This document shows, piece after piece, positions 48,801-56,985 of a stretch of DNA of 64,000 bases (within the stretch, counting starts at the first letter, position 1; every line of letters begins with the position of its first letter). The stretch comes from JAHBNG01 sp039028975 (GTDB taxonomy: Bacteria > Chloroflexota > Anaerolineae > Caldilineales > Caldilineaceae): assembly GCA_039028975.1 (NCBI GenBank), contig JBCCHB010000043.1:39244-103243 (forward strand), in the 5' to 3' direction. Below the pieces are notes generated by a model. The model had not been told where the DNA came from. It worked only from the letters and a program-made list of their open reading frames with translations, and made no database searches. Both the position numbers and the translations under genes were made by a program.

Positions 48801-49049
48801 TCAGAAGAGTGGGCACGATTGCTTTTTATAACGTGTGTAACGGAAAATATGCGAAAAAAGTACGACCTTCTTGCACCTCCGATGGCAAGAACTATACACA
48901 AGCAGATGATAACACAAGCTCGTACTCATTTGGAGCAGCGAACCGCCAATGAAATTTGGACTCAGGCTGCAGAGATGACCCTTGACGAAGCAGTAAGTGA
49001 CATACTGGAAATCAAGTATAACAGCGCAAGAGATTCTTTACCATCATGA
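45882..49049 (+). CDS. BTAD/SARP-like transcriptional regulator with NB-ARC ATPase and TPR domains
   Basis: A 1055-residue AfsR-like protein. A winged-helix DNA-binding domain occupies about 1-95 (KPVTLLAYLAVTGQ, LRNILSVLRQAL) and the bacterial transcriptional activation domain about 97-250. A Ser/Thr linker follows. The NB-ARC ATPase has Walker A GAGGVGKTS at 345-353 and LLLVLDNFEHL as Walker B; TPR-like helices occupy the C-terminal half. Such proteins couple nucleotide-dependent switching to transcription. The signal is unknown. No strong ribosome-binding site precedes the ATG. Confidence 0.92.
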   Translation: MSLKITLFGPPRIELHGLSLDFKQRKPVTLLAYLAVTGQAHTRDALAAFFWPDYAQARTYLRNILSVLRQALNGSETTWLYTDRDTVMLRLDETCTVDVAAFRRLVTACQEHDCGRDEARIACLSSLEKAAALYTDDFLAGFDLRNSPPFDEWSFFQREQLRGQLAFALETLVDYHTQASSYALAISFAQRWLALDPLHEPAHRSLMELYMQMGQRAAALRQYEACLRILAEEIDATPAPETAALYQMIRRRQSSSSSVATASVATASVYALPTETSSEHVKNRSSVLVAVPESQPPHSPTPPLKAVPSHNLPHRLTPLIGRTEEIESACSLLRTAQIRLLTITGAGGVGKTSLSIEVARHLLDDFRDGTYFVSLASVRETTMIPSALAQILEVQESPNRPLVETIIQTLHPKQLLLVLDNFEHLVSAASIVTELLQACPQLKVLVTSREVLHLQGEYEVVVPPLRLPADQTSASAVVLTEFSAIDLFCQRAVAAHQTFALDDQNALEVVQLCQRLDGLPLALELAAAQLKYHSLKTLLLRFGEDEIIGNESSLNLLQSKKRGVPVRHLSMRDAIGWSYGLLTPDEQTLFRRLSIFVGGWTLEAASEICFDGVSLEPSVGLNSLIDKQLIQRIANTDFLRYTMLETLREFGLEQLMNSDDIEYIREQCADYFANFIQNSVQGLRSDESVRVYNALLQEYPNLRMVIRWALSTHNIPLTLCLCSHLLQFWNLARRNNTQSILEEALEVIEDAAPSKEYVHILLGAGFYSYGQGKMTVAHDLMQRGLAMDDEIGNCGDAAWTSMARGILAWIMFYQGDYAQAKAYHKDELKNAQDANNKWATAMCLVNMGNMATELGEYERAAPLIEEALVLHQQVGQTWAIAKTLADQAELYVRLGRYEQAKEILFRSLEMGEAIEHCNLISRVKRTQGHCALKTRDYTRASTLLTEALKIGYDDGDPHQVVYALELLAQLAQASEEWARLLFITCVTENMRKKYDLLAPPMARTIHKQMITQARTHLEQRTANEIWTQAAEMTLDEAVSDILEIKYNSARDSLPS

Positions 49050-49164
49050 GTGCATACCAATACTACGATTTCGGTACCATCAACCCCCAGTTGCCTGCCA
49101 TCGGGTTTGCGGAAGTGCGGAAGTCCGGTTTTCGGGTTTTGGAACGGTATGATAGGTGGGAGTG

Positions 49165-49192
49165 AAACTGGGTAGAATTTGCCCAGTTTTTC
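49165..49192 (+). terminator. Rho-independent terminator after the BTAD regulator
   Basis: AAACTGGG and CCCAGTTT form an 8-bp stem with a 9-base loop followed by TT. It lies 116 bp after the regulator's stop. TATAAT at 49196-49201, just beyond it, may be the -10 box of the DUF4160 gene. Confidence 0.75.
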
Positions 49193-49245
49193 TGCTATAA
49201 TAGGGCATATCAATGCATCGAACAACAAACATCGAAAGGGTGTAA

Positions 49246-49506
49246 ATGCCTGAGCTTAGTCGATTTTTTGGCATCATCATTCGGATGTACTTTGACGACC
49301 ACTATCCACCTCATTTCCACGCTATCTATGGTAGTGAAGAAATCTTGGTCGGCATTGATCCGATAGAAGTACTTGAAGGTAAGATGAAACGGCGCGCTGT
49401 TTCAATGGTCATCGAATGGACTGCTGTTCATCAACAAGAATTGAAACGAAATTGGGAATTACTCCAAGGTGACGGGCCTGCGGAGAAGATAGAACCACTT
49501 GATTAG
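49246..49506 (+). CDS. DUF4160 family protein
   Basis: An 86-residue protein matching DUF4160 by its core RFFGIIIRMYFDDHYPPHFH and the helical end (EWTAVHQQELKRNWELLQ). DUF4160 genes commonly sit next to DUF2442 genes, as here, and the pair has been suggested to be toxin-antitoxin-like or mobile-associated. I know of no established biochemical role. Confidence 0.9.
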   Translation: MPELSRFFGIIIRMYFDDHYPPHFHAIYGSEEILVGIDPIEVLEGKMKRRAVSMVIEWTAVHQQELKRNWELLQGDGPAEKIEPLD

Positions 49507-49560
49507 GTAGCAATATGAATCCTAGAATTATTAGGTAGCAATATGAATCCTAGAATTATT
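49502..49560 (+). repeat. 28-bp tandem duplication over the DUF2442 start
   Basis: Positions 49502-49532 and 49530-49560 are identical, giving a period of 28 bp. The unit contains the DUF4160 stop, the spacer and the DUF2442 start. The first copy therefore carries an ATG (49515) that opens a 7-codon peptide (MNPRIIR) ending at TAG within the second copy. The second copy's ATG (49543) opens the real gene. Confidence 0.92.
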
Positions 49561-49836
49561 GAAGTAAAGCACATAGAAGGTTACCGTTTAGAATTGACCT
49601 TTACCACAAATGAAAAGACAGAGCTAGATTTCCGTGAACGTATTGTTGGTCGCGGAGGTGTCTTCAAAGCTCTAGAAGATCTTGACTATTTCAAGCAAGT
49701 GATGGTTGACGAAGAAATCGGTACTCTCGTTTGGCCTAATGAAGTCGACTTTTGTCCAGATGTCCTCTACAGTGAAGCGATGGATAAACCTGAGTCAATA
49801 AATCAAAGAGAGCCAGAGCAAGTTATTGCGGCATAA
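49543..49836 (+). CDS. DUF2442 family protein
   Basis: A 97-residue protein matching DUF2442 by KHIEGYRLELTF, ELDFRERI, FKALEDLDYFKQV and VWPNEVDFCPDVLY. The N-terminal sequence is shared with the truncated 7-codon frame created by the upstream 28-bp duplication. It pairs with the DUF4160 gene. Confidence 0.9.
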   Translation: MNPRIIEVKHIEGYRLELTFTTNEKTELDFRERIVGRGGVFKALEDLDYFKQVMVDEEIGTLVWPNEVDFCPDVLYSEAMDKPESINQREPEQVIAA

Positions 49837-50243
49837 CCATTTTGATTCGGGTACCAGTAGATCTTGTAGTAGTCAAATTTTTGTTTTTTGCATTTGGTTC
49901 TGGGGGCAAGTTTGTCGCTGCTGTAAATGTGATGCCATGAGGCTTTTCAAGACTTAGTTCGTTAGTGCTGTTTCCGCCATCGGACTTGTGATCTCATGGG
50001 GATTGGCGCGGTTGCACGGCTAACAGCTTTTCCATTGACAAGATCCTATTCCAGATTGCGGTAGCCGTTTTGGCTGTGTCTTCTCAATAAGCAGCCGTTG
50101 TTCATCGCCCATGTGCGGTGTACTACCAAGCGCAGAGCACGTTGGATGACGGCTACAAAGTGGTGGTGCCCGATCTGATCGATACCTATCTCTGTCAACC
50201 CTCTGATATCCTGTTGAACCAATATACGCGCTTCTCTACAAAA
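49837..50243. other. Gene-free stretch downstream of the LuxR regulator
   Basis: No convincing gene is seen in this 407-bp convergent spacer. Positions around 50190-50226 (CTCTGTCAACCCTCTG, CCTGTTGAACCAAT) match 44230-44263 with few differences, so a short dispersed repeat is present at both places. Confidence 0.5.
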
Positions 50244-53066
50244 TTAAAATGGCGATATGATACCGAGCGCGCGTCCTTTGGCTACCGCCTGGGTGCGATT
50301 CTTTACGGCGAGTTTGCCATAAATATTGCGCGCATGGACCTTGACCGTATGCAGCGAAAGGATAAGTCTAGTGGCGATCTCTTGATTGGTCAGCCCCTCG
50401 GCGATGAGTTGGAGTACTTCCAGTTCACGCTCGCTTAACGGTTCAACCAGTTCAACTTCGGGTTCTCTCGCGTCTGGCAATGGCATGGCGTTGCTCGCAG
50501 ACTGGGCGCGCACAGTCGCTTGCTCAGATTCAGCAACCGGGAGGGCTGTCAACAAGCGACGAATATACGCTGTTTCAATCCCATCAGAGAGGGCTTCATA
50601 GAGCAGACGAGCCATAGGCGGCCCTTCGTCCGCGAAGATCCGCACATAGCCTTCCGGCTCGGCTAAAAGCAAGGCTCGTTCCAAAGGCACGAGCGCGCTA
50701 GGCATGTCATCCCGCGCCTCGTGGGCAAGAGCCTGTAATATCAGGACTTCGATGACGCTCCCCATTCGCGCGCCTACTTCCGCCGCGTGCAGAAGGCGTT
50801 CCAAGATAACCAATGCTTGGTCCATGACTTCGCGAACCTGCTCTTTCTTGTACCGTGCAATCAGTACCCGTGCGAGGGTGATATGTTCAAACTCGCGCAG
50901 GTAGCTCAGATCGTCATCGATCCTTAGTTCACGTTCTTTGACCCAACGCAAGGCCTCATTCACTTGGTCCTGAATAAGCCATACCCGTACCTTCAACGCA
51001 GCGGCTGGGCGGAAATCAGGGATATGAACATGGGCAAATAGCTCCTCCGCCTCGTCGAGCGCGCGAAGTGCACCGTCAAAATCACCCTGCTCCTGCTTTG
51101 CGCGCGCCTTAGCAAGAGCAAGATGATATTGGTACACCTGCTGCGCCGCTTGCTCACCCGCCTCCAAGCTCTTTTGCAGATGTTCTTCAGCTACCGCTCG
51201 CTCACCCCGCTCTCGGTGGAGTTCGCTCAGACCCAGATGCAGGTCCGCTATGCCTTGTAGGGCGCGCCCTTCATGTTTTATGGCAAGCTGCAACGCCTCT
51301 TCATATGTCTCTATGGCCTCTTTGAGCCGACCTTGCGTGATTCTCATTTCTGCCATGCCAAAGACGCCACTGATGCCAAAAAGAATGTTGCCAGCCCGCT
51401 GAAAGCTAACCATTCCATGGGCCAAGGCCTGATAACCTGCCTCCATTTCACCAATGGTCCAGTACGCAAGCCCCAGAAGCGATGCGGCTGGCCCGCGTCG
51501 AATGTGATCATCTACAGGGATGAGATCGAGCGCTTGCCGAGCGTATGTTACGGTGGAGAGGGCGTCGCCATGTGCCATGGCCAAATAGGCGCGTGCAGAG
51601 GCGATCTCTGTCGGCAGCAAGCGAAATTCTTCCTCGTCCATATAGCGCATCTCACCGTCGGGCACGTCCGGTGACTCATTGATGCCTGGAGGGTTGATCC
51701 ACCGCTCAGCGTCCTCTAATCGTCTCTCTGCGGCCTCAAATTGGCCACCATTCAGCAACTCCCAGGCATATCCAACGCTGAGAACGGGCCGGGCACGGAT
51801 CAACTCATCTGGAATTGCGCCTAGCCACATAAGTAATTCGGCGGATCGGAACACTTGCCGATGAAGTGCAGGCCACGTCAGCTCGACCAAATCGGCCGCT
51901 CGAGCAAAATCTGTCGCTGCCAGCGCATGGTGGATTGCATCAGCCCGCAGACCATGTGCTTCATACCATTCGCTTGCCCGTCGGTGTGAAGCAAGCGTCT
52001 GCATCGGTTGCTCTTTCAGGGCACGTGCGCGCAGAACTTCAGAAAAGAGGTGGTGATAACGATACCACTGACGTTGCCCATCCAGCGGGATGACAAACAG
52101 ATTGTTGCGCTCCAGCGTCTCCAACGTTTCTTGACTATCTTCTTGACCTGCAACGGCAGTCCCTGTGGGACTACTTGCTGTTTCATCGGAACAAACGGCA
52201 TCACACAAAGAGCCACATAATCGTTCAAGAATGGCAGTTTGTAGTAAGAAGTTGCGGATATGATGAGGTTGGCGCAGCAGGACCTCTTCGGCCAGATAGT
52301 CCAGCACAAAACGGTGACTGCCCGTGAAGGATTGGATAAAGCTGGCGCTGTCAGCGTGCCCATCTTGCAAAGCAAGGGCGGCCATTTGCAGACCGGCAAT
52401 CCAGCCCTCGGTACGGCTTTCTAGTGCAGCGATCTCTTCTGTCGGGAGATTTAGACCCATCACTTGGTTCAGAAACTCAGCAGCTTCATCTGGTGTGAAA
52501 CGTAGATCAGCAGCACGAAGTTCGGTCAATTGTCCTCGAACGCGATAACGGGCTAATGGTAGATTGGGATCCTCACGGGTCGTGATCACCAAATGTATTT
52601 GGGATGGCAGGTGTTCGAGCAAAAAGGTGAGCGCATCGTCAATCGCTGAAGATTCAAGCACGTGGTAATCATCCAAAACCAGAAAAAAACTGTCTTGAAG
52701 TGTAGCAATTTCATTGAGCAGGAGTGTCAAAATTGAGTCGAATGCTGGCGGCTGTGGAGACTGTAGTAAAGTCAATACTGATTCGCCAAAGCCAGGTATG
52801 ATTGTCTGCAATGCTGACACGAAATAAGTTAGAAAACGCATGAGATCGTTATCTGCATCGTCCAACGACAGCCAGGCAGTTAGTCTTTCGCATGCAGCGA
52901 TCCATTCACTGATGAGCGTTGTCTTCCCAAAACCAGCAGGGGCCGAGATCAGCGTCAGGTTGCGGTGAAGGCCCTGGTTGAGCTTATCAATCAGGCGAGG
53001 GCGCAGGATGAGATCGGAGCGGGGACGCGGCGCGTAGAGTTTGGTTTGTAGAATTGGATTGGACAT
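50244..53066 (-). CDS. MalT-type LuxR family transcriptional regulator (large ATP-binding)
   Basis: A 940-residue LAL-type regulator. The N-terminus is TKLYAPRPRSDLILRPRL; Walker A APAGFGKTT is at 42-50 and FFLVLDDYHVL is the Walker B region. Long helical TPR-like repeats follow. A LuxR-type helix-turn-helix closes the protein (about 877-940, LSERELEVLQLIAEGLTNQE). Such proteins bind an inducer and ATP, then activate transcription. The ATG lies one base after the stop of the upstream membrane protein, so expression is coupled. Confidence 0.93.
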   Translation of the reverse strand: MSNPILQTKLYAPRPRSDLILRPRLIDKLNQGLHRNLTLISAPAGFGKTTLISEWIAACERLTAWLSLDDADNDLMRFLTYFVSALQTIIPGFGESVLTLLQSPQPPAFDSILTLLLNEIATLQDSFFLVLDDYHVLESSAIDDALTFLLEHLPSQIHLVITTREDPNLPLARYRVRGQLTELRAADLRFTPDEAAEFLNQVMGLNLPTEEIAALESRTEGWIAGLQMAALALQDGHADSASFIQSFTGSHRFVLDYLAEEVLLRQPHHIRNFLLQTAILERLCGSLCDAVCSDETASSPTGTAVAGQEDSQETLETLERNNLFVIPLDGQRQWYRYHHLFSEVLRARALKEQPMQTLASHRRASEWYEAHGLRADAIHHALAATDFARAADLVELTWPALHRQVFRSAELLMWLGAIPDELIRARPVLSVGYAWELLNGGQFEAAERRLEDAERWINPPGINESPDVPDGEMRYMDEEEFRLLPTEIASARAYLAMAHGDALSTVTYARQALDLIPVDDHIRRGPAASLLGLAYWTIGEMEAGYQALAHGMVSFQRAGNILFGISGVFGMAEMRITQGRLKEAIETYEEALQLAIKHEGRALQGIADLHLGLSELHRERGERAVAEEHLQKSLEAGEQAAQQVYQYHLALAKARAKQEQGDFDGALRALDEAEELFAHVHIPDFRPAAALKVRVWLIQDQVNEALRWVKERELRIDDDLSYLREFEHITLARVLIARYKKEQVREVMDQALVILERLLHAAEVGARMGSVIEVLILQALAHEARDDMPSALVPLERALLLAEPEGYVRIFADEGPPMARLLYEALSDGIETAYIRRLLTALPVAESEQATVRAQSASNAMPLPDAREPEVELVEPLSERELEVLQLIAEGLTNQEIATRLILSLHTVKVHARNIYGKLAVKNRTQAVAKGRALGIISPF

Positions 53067-53067
53067 C

Positions 53068-54372
53068 TTATTCAAACCCCTCAATCGACTCCCCAAAAAC
53101 GACTTGTCCCAACGCCTCCCACGAACCAAACTGCGTCATACCATCTATCACATTCGGTAATTGCTCTTCCCCATACCTTGCCACAATATAGTCAAAGAGT
53201 GATTCTTCCAGCAACACCTGCGCCATAAAACGATCCTTATCGGCAATTAGCTCATCACACCAGCTGGAGACGCATGACGGTTCAAGATCGGGACTATTTT
53301 CTAAAAGTCGCCATAAGGTTGCATCTAATTGGAGATGGATTGTATCGTCCAGGGCCTGTAGCGGACCGAATTCATGATTTACTTGACGACGCAACCAGCT
53401 ACGTAATCCCCAGAGCGCCATCTCCCATTCTGGTTCTATCAGACGATCGGTGTGTTGGTCAAGCGTTTGTTCTACCACATAAAAGACCAGCCAACTTAGG
53501 GCAACCTGTCTGATATATTCCTGGTCTGTGAACTGGGCCGGAATCTCCACAAGTTCTGGCGAGATTAGCTGAATTTTATGTGACTCAGAGAGTTCCTGGT
53601 TAACGAGCCGTGGCTGCCAAGCGATGGTTAGCTGGGTATCAGCTTTGCTGGACATGTCGGGGTTCTTCCCGACAAGCTGATAAAGATAGAGTAGGGCATT
53701 TTCTAGTTGGGGCGCAACGGCTGTCACCACATCAGCATCCGGTTCGGAAAAGATGAACGTGATATTTGCCGTCTCCAGGCGCTGTTCGATTCCCCAGAAT
53801 TCGGCCTGTGGAACTGTGGTCTGCAAACCATGCTCGGTCTCCTCAAAGAAGTATGTGATACGAAATGGCTCAATCCGAAATGGACCGGAGAGCCGCCAAT
53901 GATAGACGGGTTCGTTGATGCTCATACGCGCAGTAATTAGGTTGCCCGTGCGTTTAGTACTCAACACTTCTCTGTGCAACGTTATTTGGCTTTCCGGTGG
54001 CAAATTTGATGTGTTTTGCCTGGCGTGTAGCTGCATCAGGGTAGATGGTGCGGTCAGTGGCGGATATCGCCGTACTGGTTCGCCCCTGGCCAAGGCCTGC
54101 GCTTTGCGGACTTCTAAGTCGTAGATGGCTTGGGTGATTAGGTGATGTTCAATCTGACTTACGGAGGGGGATACGCCAGATACAGCGAGAACGGCAACCA
54201 ACAGGAACAATAGGCTGCGCACAATGTAGATCAGCTGCAGGCGTTTATATTGAGTAAAAAACAGGCCAAAAAAACGCGCATCGAGTTCGGACGATTGTTT
54301 CCGAATCGATGCGCGTTCGGCTTCTGCATCCCTTTCCTCTTTACCGACCTGCCATTCGAAATCTACTTTCAT
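53068..54372 (-). CDS. Membrane-anchored protein resembling an inactive gluzincin peptidase
   Basis: A 434-residue protein: a charged cytoplasmic N-terminus, one membrane segment at about 50-68 (IVRSLLFLLVAVLAVSGV), and a large outer domain. The C-terminal end (LFDYIVARYGEEQLPNVIDGM, then SWEALGQVVFGESIEGFE) resembles the end of peptidase MA-like gluzincins. The place where HExxH would be expected reads QEYIRQVALSWLVFYVVEQTL and has no such motif. Together with the LuxR gene, it may act as a membrane sensor or co-factor. The family assignment is tentative. Confidence 0.65.
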   Translation of the reverse strand: MKVDFEWQVGKEERDAEAERASIRKQSSELDARFFGLFFTQYKRLQLIYIVRSLLFLLVAVLAVSGVSPSVSQIEHHLITQAIYDLEVRKAQALARGEPVRRYPPLTAPSTLMQLHARQNTSNLPPESQITLHREVLSTKRTGNLITARMSINEPVYHWRLSGPFRIEPFRITYFFEETEHGLQTTVPQAEFWGIEQRLETANITFIFSEPDADVVTAVAPQLENALLYLYQLVGKNPDMSSKADTQLTIAWQPRLVNQELSESHKIQLISPELVEIPAQFTDQEYIRQVALSWLVFYVVEQTLDQHTDRLIEPEWEMALWGLRSWLRRQVNHEFGPLQALDDTIHLQLDATLWRLLENSPDLEPSCVSSWCDELIADKDRFMAQVLLEESLFDYIVARYGEEQLPNVIDGMTQFGSWEALGQVVFGESIEGFE

Positions 54373-54759
54373 ATCCTATCCATGTGAAGCCAGAACCAAA
54401 ATTCGCACCGCATATCAGTCAGCGCCGGAACACTCAAGATGCTTCGTGCATGGCATATAAATCCCCCTCTACGAATTGTACCCCGAACATCTGACCAAGA
54501 GCAGATCAGCCTCTCCAACCTAAAGTCGCCTATTCTCTTTTTACCAAATTTGGCATTCCTGGTTGATTGGGATACGATTACTGATATCCTACAATGGTCT
54601 TGACATATAGGACAACCATCCTTCGGACTTGTAGACCTGCACTTCATCTTATCAATTTCGATCTGCTAATCGTATTGTATCTACTGATAAGATAATTCCA
54701 AAATATGAAAATGATAAACCCGGGGTGATTCGCCTCTCTGGTGGGGAAAGGAGATCATT
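54373..54759. other. Divergent spacer between the regulator operon and the first ABC operon
   Basis: No gene is seen. TTGACA occurs at 54600-54605 without a clear -10 partner. The region must hold promoters in both directions, so it is a candidate target for the MalT-type regulator, but no repeat or operator stands out. Confidence 0.4.
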
Positions 54760-55734
54760 GTGGCAGTTGCGGAAAGGTCGGCACCGATTCATTCTCTCGA
54801 ACGTCCTAAACCTTCTTTTCTGAGTCGATTGGTCGGTGCAGAATCTGCATTTCAGACCAAGCGTGCAGTTTGGGGCTATATTTTCGCTTTGCCCTGGATC
54901 TTGGGTCTCATTATTTTCTGGGGCGGGCCCATTCTGGCCTCATTCTATTTTGGCTTTACTGAATATGCCGTAATCGGTACTCCCCGATTCATCGGTCTGG
55001 ATAACTACATCAAAGCATTTACAACTGACGAACTCTTCTGGCCCTCTCTTGGCCGAACCTTCACCTTTGCTGGCATCTATTTGCCTTTTGCCGTCGGTGG
55101 GGCATTGTTGCTGGCTATTCTACTTAACCAGAAACTATTAGGGACAAACATCTATCGGACCATTTTCTTTGTTCCTCATCTAATTCCAGCCGTTGCCCTG
55201 GCTGTTCTATGGACCTTTCTATTAGCACCTCGAGTGGGTCCAGTCAACCAGTTCTTGCGCGGTATCGGCATAGACAGCCCCCCAGGTTGGCTAGCCTCTC
55301 GAGATACCGCTCTGCTCTCCGTCACGCTGATTAATGTTTGGGCAGCCATGGGTGGTAATACCATGCTGATATTTTTGGCAGGGCTCCAAGGAGTCCCCCA
55401 AGAGCTTTATGACGCGGCTTCTATCGATGGAGGTGGTTCCTGGGCTAAATTTCGTCATGTCACCTTGCCCATGTTGACACCGACGATCTTCTTCAATGTG
55501 GTTCTGGCCGTGATCGGTGCGTTGAAAGTTTTTACGACGGCTTGGGTTGCTACACAAGGAGGGCCTTCGTATGCGACCTGGTTCTTCGCTCTACACATCT
55601 ACTTCGAGGCATTCCAATATTTCCGCCTGGGGTATGGTAGCGCGCTTGCTTGGGTACTGGCTGCGATCCTCATTCTATTCACCTGGTTTCAGGTATCCTA
55701 CTCTCGCCGATGGGTCCACTACGAGGGGGCTTAG
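54760..55734 (+). CDS. Carbohydrate ABC transporter permease (MalF-like)
   Basis: A 324-residue permease with six membrane segments after a polar N-terminus. The cytoplasmic EAA loop reads ELYDAASIDGGGSWAKFRHVTLP, which contacts the ATPase. It starts with GTG after GGGAAAGGAG. It is followed 11 bp later by the second permease. No ATPase is present nearby, so a shared MsmK/UgpC-type subunit encoded elsewhere is expected. Confidence 0.93.
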   Translation: MAVAERSAPIHSLERPKPSFLSRLVGAESAFQTKRAVWGYIFALPWILGLIIFWGGPILASFYFGFTEYAVIGTPRFIGLDNYIKAFTTDELFWPSLGRTFTFAGIYLPFAVGGALLLAILLNQKLLGTNIYRTIFFVPHLIPAVALAVLWTFLLAPRVGPVNQFLRGIGIDSPPGWLASRDTALLSVTLINVWAAMGGNTMLIFLAGLQGVPQELYDAASIDGGGSWAKFRHVTLPMLTPTIFFNVVLAVIGALKVFTTAWVATQGGPSYATWFFALHIYFEAFQYFRLGYGSALAWVLAAILILFTWFQVSYSRRWVHYEGA

Positions 55735-55745
55735 GAGATCGACTT

Positions 55746-56636
55746 ATGGCACAACAGACCTACAATCAAACCCCATCTCAATCTCTATGGCACCCCCAAA
55801 AGAATATCAGCCAGATTTTACTATATGTGATCGTGTTGGCCCTCTGCGTGGTCTTCGGGTATCCTTTCTTCTGGACGTTGATGAGTTCGCTCAAGACGAT
55901 TCCCGAGATGTTTGCTTTTCCACCTGTTCAGGTACCAGCTGTACCACAGTGGCGTAACTACTGGGAGGTGCTGAATATCTCGTATCCGGTAGGTCGTTGG
56001 TTCCTAAACTCTGTGGTTATTGTGCTCTTAACCGTTAGTGGTACGCTTATCACTGCGTCTCTTGTGGCCTATTCATTTGCCCGATTTGAGTACCGCGGGC
56101 GTAACACACTCTTCATGATCACCCTGGCGACTATGATGCTACCTGCCCAAGTTACATTGATACCCCAATTTGTACTCTTCTATAAATTGGGCTGGATTAA
56201 CACTATCCTGCCGCTTTGGGTTCCTCATTGGTTTGGGGGCGGTGCCTTTGCAATCTTTCTCATGCGCCAGTTCTTTATGAGCCTACCACGGGACTTGGAC
56301 GAGGCAGCCTTGATCGATGGTGCAGATTTTTTCCGTATATACTGGTCGATTCTATTGCCTCTCTGTAAACCAATCCTGGCTACATTGGCGATTATTTCGA
56401 TGATTGCCAGTTGGAGTGATTTTCTAGGCCCCTTGATCTACTTGAACACACCCGAAAAGTTTACAATATCCGTTGGCATCCAGTTCTTCAATGCTGTACC
56501 CGATGTGGGGGGGGAACCGATGCAACATCTGTTGATGGCCGCGTGCATCATGTCAATGGTACCAATCATTATCATCTTTTTTGTCGGACAACGCTTCTTT
56601 GTGCAGGGCATTGTCATGTCTGGCATTAAAGGGTAG
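55746..56636 (+). CDS. Carbohydrate ABC transporter permease (MalG-like)
   Basis: A 296-residue permease of the CUT1 class with the EAA loop DLDEAALIDGADFFRIYWSILLP and an ending typical of MalG-like proteins (FFVQGIVMSGIKG). The ATG at 55746 follows TAGGAG; a longer open frame overlaps the first permease and is not favoured. It forms a heterodimer with the preceding permease. Confidence 0.93.
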   Translation: MAQQTYNQTPSQSLWHPQKNISQILLYVIVLALCVVFGYPFFWTLMSSLKTIPEMFAFPPVQVPAVPQWRNYWEVLNISYPVGRWFLNSVVIVLLTVSGTLITASLVAYSFARFEYRGRNTLFMITLATMMLPAQVTLIPQFVLFYKLGWINTILPLWVPHWFGGGAFAIFLMRQFFMSLPRDLDEAALIDGADFFRIYWSILLPLCKPILATLAIISMIASWSDFLGPLIYLNTPEKFTISVGIQFFNAVPDVGGEPMQHLLMAACIMSMVPIIIIFFVGQRFFVQGIVMSGIKG

Positions 56637-56683
56637 CATATGGGGTTTTGCTTTTAGCGAAAACATCCATTTTCATAACTTTG

Positions 56684-56700
56684 TATACTACAGTCGCTTT
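56684..56700 (+). repeat. Left-end fragment of the dispersed palindromic repeat
   Basis: TATACTACAGTCGCTTT followed by GAAAA resembles the left end of the repeat at 56812-56896. A downstream CCCTGAGCGTGTCGAAGGG palindrome (56758-56777) is a separate dispersed sequence. Confidence 0.4.
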
Positions 56701-56811
56701 GAAAATTGTCGGATTCTGAGATTCTATAGACATCAAGAAAAAGATTTTCTAACCGCCCCCTGAGCGTGTCGAAGGGTAAGGGCGGAAAATCTTTTTCTTA
56801 AAAACTATATT

Positions 56812-56896
56812 TATACTGCGGTCGATTTGAAAACAGGTGTTTTCCAAAGCTCTACGGGAGTAACTAAACACCTGTTTTCAAACGGAGCTGAGTATA
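56812..56896 (+). repeat. Dispersed palindromic repeat, copy with perfect 14-bp stem
   Basis: The ends are TATACTGCGGTCG and CGGAGCTGAGTATA. The stem GAAAACAGGTGTTT (56829-56842) is answered exactly at 56866-56879. The loop contains GCTCTACGGGAGTAACT, close to the loop of the other copies. A second right end (GTTTTCAAACGGAGCTGAGTATA) follows at 56912-56934. It lies between the permease and the binding-protein gene. Confidence 0.85.
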
Positions 56897-56985
56897 ATTG
56901 ACCAGACGACGGTTTTCAAACGGAGCTGAGTATAGATGAGCCAACTCAATTTGTCGAGAATTAATTGATTCCAAGGAGAAGCGCT

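Noticed and set aside
50118..50438. 106-codon plus-strand frame downstream of the DUF2442 gene
   Set aside because: Its second half is antisense to the LuxR helix-turn-helix coding region. The first part has no family likeness and overlaps a short dispersed repeat.
56812..56935. Repeat cluster considered as a CRISPR or tRNA-like element
   Set aside because: Copies are palindromic, few and scattered, and no cas gene or tRNA features are present.
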